NCBI RefSeq assembly: GCF_019880635.1
Contig: NZ_JAINVX010000002.1
Span: 1 to 64,000 of the forward strand
DNA from: Hanstruepera marina
Lineage (GTDB): Bacteria > Bacteroidota > Bacteroidia > Flavobacteriales > Flavobacteriaceae
DNA: 64,000 nt
Direction of reading: 5' to 3'
The notes under the pieces are model-generated. The model saw only the letters and a list, made by a program, of their open reading frames with translations. It was not told the DNA's origin and searched no databases. The position numbers were made by a program, and so were the translations under genes. The stretch's first letter is position 1. Each line of letters opens with the position of its first letter. Positions 58,312-64,000 of this stretch are shown one piece after another.

Positions 58312-60933
58312 ATGAAATCTCAAGATATACGCTCCGAATTTTTAAACTTTTTTAAAGAAAAAAAGCATAGCATAGTACCTTCTGCACCAATGGTATTGAA
58401 GGACGATCCTACGCTTATGTTTGTAAATTCGGGTATGGCGCCATTTAAGGAGTACTTTTTGGGAAACTCTCAACCTAAAAACAATCGGATAGCCGATTCC
58501 CAAAAATGCCTACGGGTATCAGGGAAGCATAATGATTTAGAGGAGGTGGGTTATGATACGTATCACCACACTTTGTTTGAAATGTTGGGGAATTGGAGTT
58601 TTGGCGATTATTTTAAAAAAGAAGCTATTGCTTGGGCTTGGGAATTACTGACCAAAGTTTATGGTATTGATGAAAATATATTATATGTAACTGTTTTTGA
58701 AGGCAGTGATGATAATGATAAGTTACCCATGGATAATGAGGCTTACGAGTTATGGAAGGAATTTGTGCCTGAAGACCGTATTTTAATGGGCAATAAAAAA
58801 GATAATTTTTGGGAAATGGGAGATCAAGGACCTTGTGGGCCTTGTAGTGAGATTCATGTTGATATTCGTTCAGAAGAAGAGAAAGCAAAAATTCCTGGAA
58901 AAGAATTGGTGAATATGGACCATCCACAAGTGGTTGAAATATGGAATTTGGTATTTATGCAGTACAACCGAAAGGCCAATGGATATCTAGAAAACTTACC
59001 AAATAAACATATTGATACAGGAATGGGATTTGAACGTTTGTGTATGGTATTACAGGGAGTTCAGTCTAACTACGATACCGATGTTTTTACACCAATTATT
59101 CGTGAAATAGAGACAATTACAGACAAAGATAAGTTTTACGGTAAAGATGAAAAAGTAGATGTAGCCATTCGTGTTATTTCTGATCACGTACGTGCAGTTG
59201 CATTTTCTATAGCAGATGGTCAATTGCCAAGTAATACAGGTGCAGGCTATGTAATTCGTAGAATTTTACGTCGGGCAGTACGATACGGTTTTACGTTTTT
59301 AGATAAAAAAGAACCTTTTATTTATAGGCTTGTTGATGTTTTAAGTAGTAAAATGGGTGACGCCTTTCCTGAATTAAACAGTCAAAAAATTCTTATTGAA
59401 AATGTTATTAAGGAAGAGGAAACTTCTTTTTTAAGGACACTAGATCAAGGATTGGTGTTATTAAATAGAATTGTTGAAGAACGTAATTCTGATGTGATTT
59501 CAGGAGAAAAAGTTTTTGAATTATATGATACCTATGGTTTTCCAGTAGACTTAACAGCCTTGATTTTAGCTGAAAAAGGGTTAAGCCTTGACGAAAAGGC
59601 TTTTGAGGAAGAACTTCAAAAACAAAAAAACAGATCTCGGGCAGCTAGTGAAATGTCAACAGATGATTGGACCATTTTAAATGAAGATGCCGAAGAAGAG
59701 TTTGTGGGCTATGATAGTTTGGAGGCACAAGTTAAAATTACACGCTATAGAAAAGTGGTTTCAAAAAAGGATGGTGAATTATACCAATTGGTATTTAATA
59801 TAACACCTTTTTATCCAGAAGGTGGTGGGCAAGTAGGTGATAAAGGGTTTTTAGAAGATGTTCACGGTGATATTATTTATGTTTTAGACACAAAAAAAGA
59901 GAATAATGTCATTATTCATCTTACCAAAAGTTTACCAAATCATTTAAACGAGTCGTTTAAGGCAGTGGTTAGTGAAGAGCTTAGACAATTAACGGCTTGC
60001 AATCATACGGCAACGCATTTGTTGCATCAGGCCTTGCGCTCCGTTTTAGGAACACATGTTGAACAAAAAGGGTCGTTAGTGGGGCCGAGACATCTACGAT
60101 TTGATTTCTCACATTTTTCTAAATTAACTGAAGAGGAACTGCGAGATGTTGAAGATTTTGTAAATGCCAGAATAGCTGGAAAACTACCGCTTGAAGAAGG
60201 TAGAAATGTACCTATGGAACAGGCTGTTGAAGAAGGTGCTATGGCATTATTTGGAGAAAAGTATGGCGATACGGTTCGTACGGTGCGATTTGGTCAATCC
60301 ATTGAACTTTGTGGTGGAACTCATGTACAGAATACAGCTGACATATGGCACTTTAAAATTGTTTCAGAAAGTGCTATTGCTGCTGGGATTAGAAGGGTTG
60401 AAGCCATTACCAATAAGGCTGTTGAAAGTTATTTTACCGAAAACAACGATGCATTTCTTGAAATGAAAGGTTTGCTTAATAATGCCAAAGAACCGGTAAA
60501 AGCATTAAAATCTCTGCAAGAAGAAAATACGGATTTAAAAAAACAAATAGAAAACCTTTTAAAGGATAAAGCCAAAAATATAAAAGGAGAGCTTAAAAAT
60601 GAATTGACAGAAATTAATGGTATACAGTTTCTAGCTAAGAAATTAGATTTAGATGCTGCTGGAATTAAAGATGTTTGTTTTGAATTAGGTGGTCAATTTG
60701 ATAATCTATTTTTGTTGTTTGGTGCGGAGAATGAAGGTAAAGCGATATTATCTTGTTACATTTCTAAAGCATTGGTGACTGAAAGAGGTTTGAATGCTGG
60801 TCAAATTGTGAGAGAGTTAGGTAAGTTTATCCAAGGAGGAGGTGGAGGCCAACCATTCTTTGCTACCGCAGGAGGTAAAAATCTAAATGGAATCGAGGAC
60901 GCTTTACAGCATGTAAAAGGTTATATTCAGTAA
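58312..60933 (+). CDS. alaS: alanine-tRNA ligase
   Basis: 873 residues, normal for the family. Catalytic domain opening [20 protein letters not shown] with [14 protein letters not shown] (motif 1 region) and [17 protein letters not shown]; the editing domain has HTATH (H565, H569) and CGGTH (C667, H671) zinc ligands; the C-terminal C-Ala domain ends [16 protein letters not shown]. It charges tRNA-Ala and clears Ser and Gly mischarges. Nothing unusual. Confidence 0.98.
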   Translation: MKSQDIRSEFLNFFKEKKHSIVPSAPMVLKDDPTLMFVNSGMAPFKEYFLGNSQPKNNRIADSQKCLRVSGKHNDLEEVGYDTYHHTLFEMLGNWSFGDYFKKEAIAWAWELLTKVYGIDENILYVTVFEGSDDNDKLPMDNEAYELWKEFVPEDRILMGNKKDNFWEMGDQGPCGPCSEIHVDIRSEEEKAKIPGKELVNMDHPQVVEIWNLVFMQYNRKANGYLENLPNKHIDTGMGFERLCMVLQGVQSNYDTDVFTPIIREIETITDKDKFYGKDEKVDVAIRVISDHVRAVAFSIADGQLPSNTGAGYVIRRILRRAVRYGFTFLDKKEPFIYRLVDVLSSKMGDAFPELNSQKILIENVIKEEETSFLRTLDQGLVLLNRIVEERNSDVISGEKVFELYDTYGFPVDLTALILAEKGLSLDEKAFEEELQKQKNRSRAASEMSTDDWTILNEDAEEEFVGYDSLEAQVKITRYRKVVSKKDGELYQLVFNITPFYPEGGGQVGDKGFLEDVHGDIIYVLDTKKENNVIIHLTKSLPNHLNESFKAVVSEELRQLTACNHTATHLLHQALRSVLGTHVEQKGSLVGPRHLRFDFSHFSKLTEEELRDVEDFVNARIAGKLPLEEGRNVPMEQAVEEGAMALFGEKYGDTVRTVRFGQSIELCGGTHVQNTADIWHFKIVSESAIAAGIRRVEAITNKAVESYFTENNDAFLEMKGLLNNAKEPVKALKSLQEENTDLKKQIENLLKDKAKNIKGELKNELTEINGIQFLAKKLDLDAAGIKDVCFELGGQFDNLFLLFGAENEGKAILSCYISKALVTERGLNAGQIVRELGKFIQGGGGGQPFFATAGGKNLNGIEDALQHVKGYIQ

Positions 60934-60965
60934 ATCTGTGCCATTTATAAAAGTAGGTGAGTACT

Positions 60966-61916
60966 ATGGATCTTCAGACAAAAATATCTTTACAAGTAGA
61001 AGAGTACAACCCTATTGACTATAAATCAAAAGTTGTCTTATTGGGTTCTTGTTTTGTTGAAAACATAGGCGAAAAGTTAGATTATTATAAATATCAGGCT
61101 TTTCGTAACCCCTTCGGAATTTTATTTCACCCTCTAGCTATTGAGAATCTTATTTTAAATGCTGTTAATGGGAAAGTGTATTCTGAAAACGATATTTTCT
61201 TTCATAATGAACAATGGCATTGTTTTGATGTGCACTCCAAATTAAGTGCGAGTTCTAAAGATGTACTTCTAAAAGGATTGAATAATCAGATTGAGTTAAC
61301 CAACAAGCAGCTTAAGGAAGCTTCTCATATAATTATCACATTAGGCACGACTTGGGCTTATAGACATATTGAAAGCGATGCAATAGTGGCCAACTGCCAT
61401 AAAAGAATGCAAAAGGAATTTCTTAAAGAGCTTTTAGCTGTTGATGTTGTTTCTGAATCGCTTGATATTATTGTTAGTTTAATTAGGAGTATAAATACTA
61501 AAGCCGATATTATTTTTACCGTATCACCCGTAAGACATTTAAAGGACGGATTCGTTGAAAACATGCAAAGCAAGGCACATCTAATAACGGCAGTACATCA
61601 AGTTGTTAGCCCAAGACATAAGCTTCATTATTTTCCGTCGTATGAAATCATGATGGATGAGCTTCGAGACTATCGTTTTTATGAGAATGATATGCTTCAC
61701 CCCAGTAGTCTTGCAATAGATTATATTTGGAATAAATTTAGTGCTGCTTGGGTATCTAAAGAGGCAACGGTCCTTATGAAAGAAATAGGGGTAATTCAAT
61801 CAGGATTAAACCATAAACCTTTTAACCCTAATTCTGAAGCACACCAAGACTTTTTAAAACAGTTAGAAGCTAAAAAATTGACTGTTCAAAATTTACACCC
61901 CCATATTTCATTTTAA
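60966..61916 (+). CDS. GSCFA-domain protein
   Basis: 316 residues from the ATG at 60966; a GTG at 60957 is possible. It shows the name-giving motif VVLLGSCFVENIGEKL and PFGILFHPLAIENLI, then ITLGTTWAYRHIESDAIVAN, VSPVRHLKDGFVENMQSKAH and YFPSYEIMMDELRDYRFYEN with DMLHPS. The Ser of GSCF and the D-x-x-H of NDMLHPS suit an SGNH-hydrolase-like fold. Substrate unknown. It lies 32 bp after alaS and may be co-transcribed. Confidence 0.9.
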   Translation: MDLQTKISLQVEEYNPIDYKSKVVLLGSCFVENIGEKLDYYKYQAFRNPFGILFHPLAIENLILNAVNGKVYSENDIFFHNEQWHCFDVHSKLSASSKDVLLKGLNNQIELTNKQLKEASHIIITLGTTWAYRHIESDAIVANCHKRMQKEFLKELLAVDVVSESLDIIVSLIRSINTKADIIFTVSPVRHLKDGFVENMQSKAHLITAVHQVVSPRHKLHYFPSYEIMMDELRDYRFYENDMLHPSSLAIDYIWNKFSAAWVSKEATVLMKEIGVIQSGLNHKPFNPNSEAHQDFLKQLEAKKLTVQNLHPHISF

Positions 61917-61997
61917 AAAATACGTAATTTATCGTATTGACTTCATTTACAAATTGTTGCAGATTTGAGGTATTATTAACAGCAAATTTTTTCAACA

Positions 61998-62525
61998 ATG
62001 AGAACTTTTAAACAAATTATGTTATTAGCTTTGGTTTTTGTAACCTTTTCTTTTTCATCATGTTCAAGCGATGATGACGGAGGAAATCCTGCAGATGCAA
62101 CTGCTGGTTCTGGAACCATAACTGCTAAAATTGATGGCAATTCGTTTACCTCGCTAGAAATGACATCAATTGCCAACAAAGTGACTGCTGGAGGGCAATC
62201 CACATTGGTTATTCAAGGTAATACCCAATCGCAGGCATTTCAATTTACAATCAATGCCTATGATGGTGTAGGAACTTACGAGTTTACAGATGCAAACGTA
62301 TTCAGGATTGCGTCTTACATAGAGCCTAATGTTAGTAATCCAGCTAATACACAAACATGGTCAGCTCCTTATCAAGATTCAGGAGTAGCAGGTGAAATTA
62401 GCATTTCTGAAGAAACGGATTCCAATATTAAGGGAACTTTCTTTTTTACTGGAAAAAATAGTAATGACGATACTACAAAGTCTATAACTGAAGGCTCTTT
62501 TAATTTAACATTACAGGTACAATAA
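61998..62525 (+). CDS. DUF6252-like lipoprotein
   Basis: 175 residues with signal and lipobox (MRTFKQIMLLALVFVTFSFS followed by SCSSDDDGG). The mature domain is beta-rich (GTITAKIDGNSFTSLEMTSI, QAFQFTINAYDGVGTYEFTD) and ends in TKSITEGSFNLTLQVQ, typical of small flavobacterial lipoproteins that I would file under DUF6252. Role unknown. Upstream lies a loose copy of the ATACG...CGTAT repeat. Confidence 0.82.
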   Translation: MRTFKQIMLLALVFVTFSFSSCSSDDDGGNPADATAGSGTITAKIDGNSFTSLEMTSIANKVTAGGQSTLVIQGNTQSQAFQFTINAYDGVGTYEFTDANVFRIASYIEPNVSNPANTQTWSAPYQDSGVAGEISISEETDSNIKGTFFFTGKNSNDDTTKSITEGSFNLTLQVQ

Positions 62526-62781
62526 TATTTGTTTTTGTTTGTGGGTGTTTGTAATCTTAACAATCTATGATCTTGTTGTTGAGATTATTGATTGAGCGTG
62601 GTGGCATTGTTATTACCCTTAATCTTTTTTAAAAGCAGTTTGTCGAATAATTAATTTTGATAAGACTTTTAATCGTAAATTTAGTATGCTATTAATCAAT
62701 ATATAAAGAAACATCAATAATGTAAATACCTTAATTAAGGGATTTGCTGTTGGTGTTTTTTTTTGGTCTATTATTTAAATT

Positions 62782-63048
62782 ATGATCTTTTCCGTTTTTA
62801 TTTTCATTTTGGTTCTAGTTGTTAGCGTGTATGCTATTAAAACATATATCTCTATTATTACTGAAAGTAATAGAGGGTATGAAATTTGTTTGGGCTTGCA
62901 AAGCACACTTCAAAATGAAATTCAAAAACAAAAGTCTATCAAGCAAAAACTTAAATTACTAGATGGTTTAAACCATATACTAAAAAGAAATATTTTTAAG
63001 ATTGTTAAAGATGTTTTTGAAATGCAAAAACAAGTATTAAATAAATAG
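62782..63048 (+). CDS. small membrane-anchored helical protein
   Basis: 88 residues. An N-terminal transmembrane helix (MIFSVFIFILVLVVSVYAIK) is followed by a basic coiled-coil-like region (LQNEIQKQKSIKQKLKLLDG). No family recognised. It ends 11 bp before the TPR gene that follows, so they may be co-transcribed. The 256 bp upstream of it hold no gene. Confidence 0.6.
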   Translation: MIFSVFIFILVLVVSVYAIKTYISIITESNRGYEICLGLQSTLQNEIQKQKSIKQKLKLLDGLNHILKRNIFKIVKDVFEMQKQVLNK

Positions 63049-63059
63049 TAAAGAACTTT

Positions 63060-64000
63060 ATGAGGTTGTTGGTGCTCTTCTTCGCTTTTTTAAGTTTTCA
63101 ATCGGTATCATCGCAGAATACTAAATATTTAGACAGTCTTGCCCGAGCGATTAAACATTCATCTAAACAAGAGCAAATACAAATTATTAATACAGTTCCT
63201 TTCGATAAAATTGAAAGCGATGTAAAAGCGTATAAAGCCTTGGCAGACCAAGCCATTCTGTTGTCATTGGATATTGGAGATTCGCTTCTATTGGCTGATA
63301 GTTATGTCTCTAAAGCTTATGTAACTAATAACAAGGAAAGCATCAAGCTATATTTAGATGCCATAAGAATATATGAGCGGTTACATCTTTATGGTAAATC
63401 AGGTGATATGTATACCAGATTGGGTTGGCAATTAAAATATCGTGATTTTGAAAAGGCTATAATGTATTACCGTAAGGGAATGCATGAGCTTGAAAAGCAT
63501 CAGGGCAAAACTATTATTGATCCTGTTTACGATAATTACGGTGTTTTGCTAGGTATGAAGAAAGACTGGGATAGTGCCTTGTATTATCATGAAAAGTCAC
63601 TAAAATTAAAAAAGCAATTAAACGATAGCGTAGGTATCCCATTTGGATATGCACATTTGGCAAATGTTTATTTAAACCAAAAAAAGTTTGGTAAGGCCTT
63701 AAAATATCTGGATAGCTCATTAGTAATTAGAAAAAAACGCCATGATACTTACGGTGTTACAGATGCTTACCTATATTATGGGGATTTATACTTTTCAAAA
63801 AAAGACTATAAAAATGCGGTAGTTTATTATAAAAAGGGTTACGGTATGGCTTTAGAAAACCATTATTTTCCTTTAAAAAAGTATGCTGCAGAATATTTGT
63901 ATAAAAGCAATGATTCTCTTGGTGATTACAAAGCAGCCTTAAAATATAATTTAATATTTAATCAGTTAAAAGATAGCGTCTTAAATATTGAAACCAATAA
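63060..64000 (+). CDS. TPR-repeat sensor or regulator protein (partial, runs off window)
   Basis: An ATG at 63060 opens a frame without stop to the window end (313 codons visible). MRLLVLFFAFLSFQSVSSQN is a signal peptide; then tetratricopeptide repeats follow (AYVTNNKESIKLYLDAIRIY, LGWQLKYRDFEKAIMYYRKG, LANVYLNQKKFGKALKYLDS, YLYYGDLYFSKKDYKNAVVY). The last codons (LKDSVLNIETN) resemble the stretch that precedes the transmembrane helix in TPR histidine kinases or LuxR-type regulators of Bacteroidota, as in the island kinase. The C-terminal output domain is outside the window. Confidence 0.85.
   Translation, partial: MRLLVLFFAFLSFQSVSSQNTKYLDSLARAIKHSSKQEQIQIINTVPFDKIESDVKAYKALADQAILLSLDIGDSLLLADSYVSKAYVTNNKESIKLYLDAIRIYERLHLYGKSGDMYTRLGWQLKYRDFEKAIMYYRKGMHELEKHQGKTIIDPVYDNYGVLLGMKKDWDSALYYHEKSLKLKKQLNDSVGIPFGYAHLANVYLNQKKFGKALKYLDSSLVIRKKRHDTYGVTDAYLYYGDLYFSKKDYKNAVVYYKKGYGMALENHYFPLKKYAAEYLYKSNDSLGDYKAALKYNLIFNQLKDSVLNIETN

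Overview
The window is AT-rich DNA from a member of the Bacteroidota, almost certainly a marine-type Flavobacteriaceae. The evidence is SusC/SusD-type outer-membrane genes, GLPGLI and carboxypeptidase-regulatory/TonB barrels, TPR histidine kinases, LytTR two-component pairs, TAnnTTTG-type promoters, and era, der and alaS genes of flavobacterial character. I cannot name the genus.

Region 1 (1-12154) is the most unusual part: an integron-like gene-cassette array. A tyrosine recombinase (11027-12154, minus) is followed immediately by a short palindromic attI-like site (10979-11026). Then come about ten compact cassettes, nearly all with genes on the minus strand, separated by long imperfect-palindrome sites of about 135-145 bp (one of about 220 bp). 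In every complete cassette the first 9-12 bases (GTTGTGCGTA, GTTGTACCTC and so on) are the reverse complement of the last 9-12 bases, and this word generally differs between cassettes. That is the R'/R'' logic of integron cassettes. However, the recombinase is Xer-like, has an extra N-terminal domain of about 100 residues, and lacks the insertion that marks IntI. Cassette contents are mostly small membrane or secreted proteins of unknown function, an ACP-like protein with a permuted layout, a DUF6090-like pair, a 78-bp cassette without an ORF, and one 3.5-kb composite cassette (two GNAT acetyltransferases, PPOX, transglutaminase-like, HxlR, SnoaL-like).

Region 2 (12796-36499) is a 23.7-kb integrated island bounded by 43-bp direct repeats of the 3' half of a tRNA-Met(CAT). 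The integrase gene adjoins the left repeat, and matching arm-type repeats (GTGCATACGA) sit near both ends. The cargo includes a LytTR regulator with a degenerate receiver, a TPR histidine kinase with its NarL-type partner, an RloC/PrrC-like ATPase (candidate anticodon-nuclease defence), and a peptide export locus. That locus holds a VKOR-thioredoxin protein, a double-glycine-leader peptide with four cysteines, a GLPGLI protein, a TonB-type barrel, a C39 ABC exporter and an HlyD adaptor. A large YobI-like P-loop NTPase follows. Both tRNA copies lack the D arm, so the island seems to sit in tandem behind another element in the same tRNA gene.

Region 3 (36500-64000) is ordinary chromosome. It holds a LytS/LytTR pair facing a SusC/SusD locus with two surface lipoproteins, an OMP pair, era, a choice-of-anchor I protein, der, a TonB-type barrel, a LemA-TPM-TPM operon, a MerR/M23 pair, alaS, a GSCFA protein, a lipoprotein, and a TPR sensor-type gene that runs off the window end.
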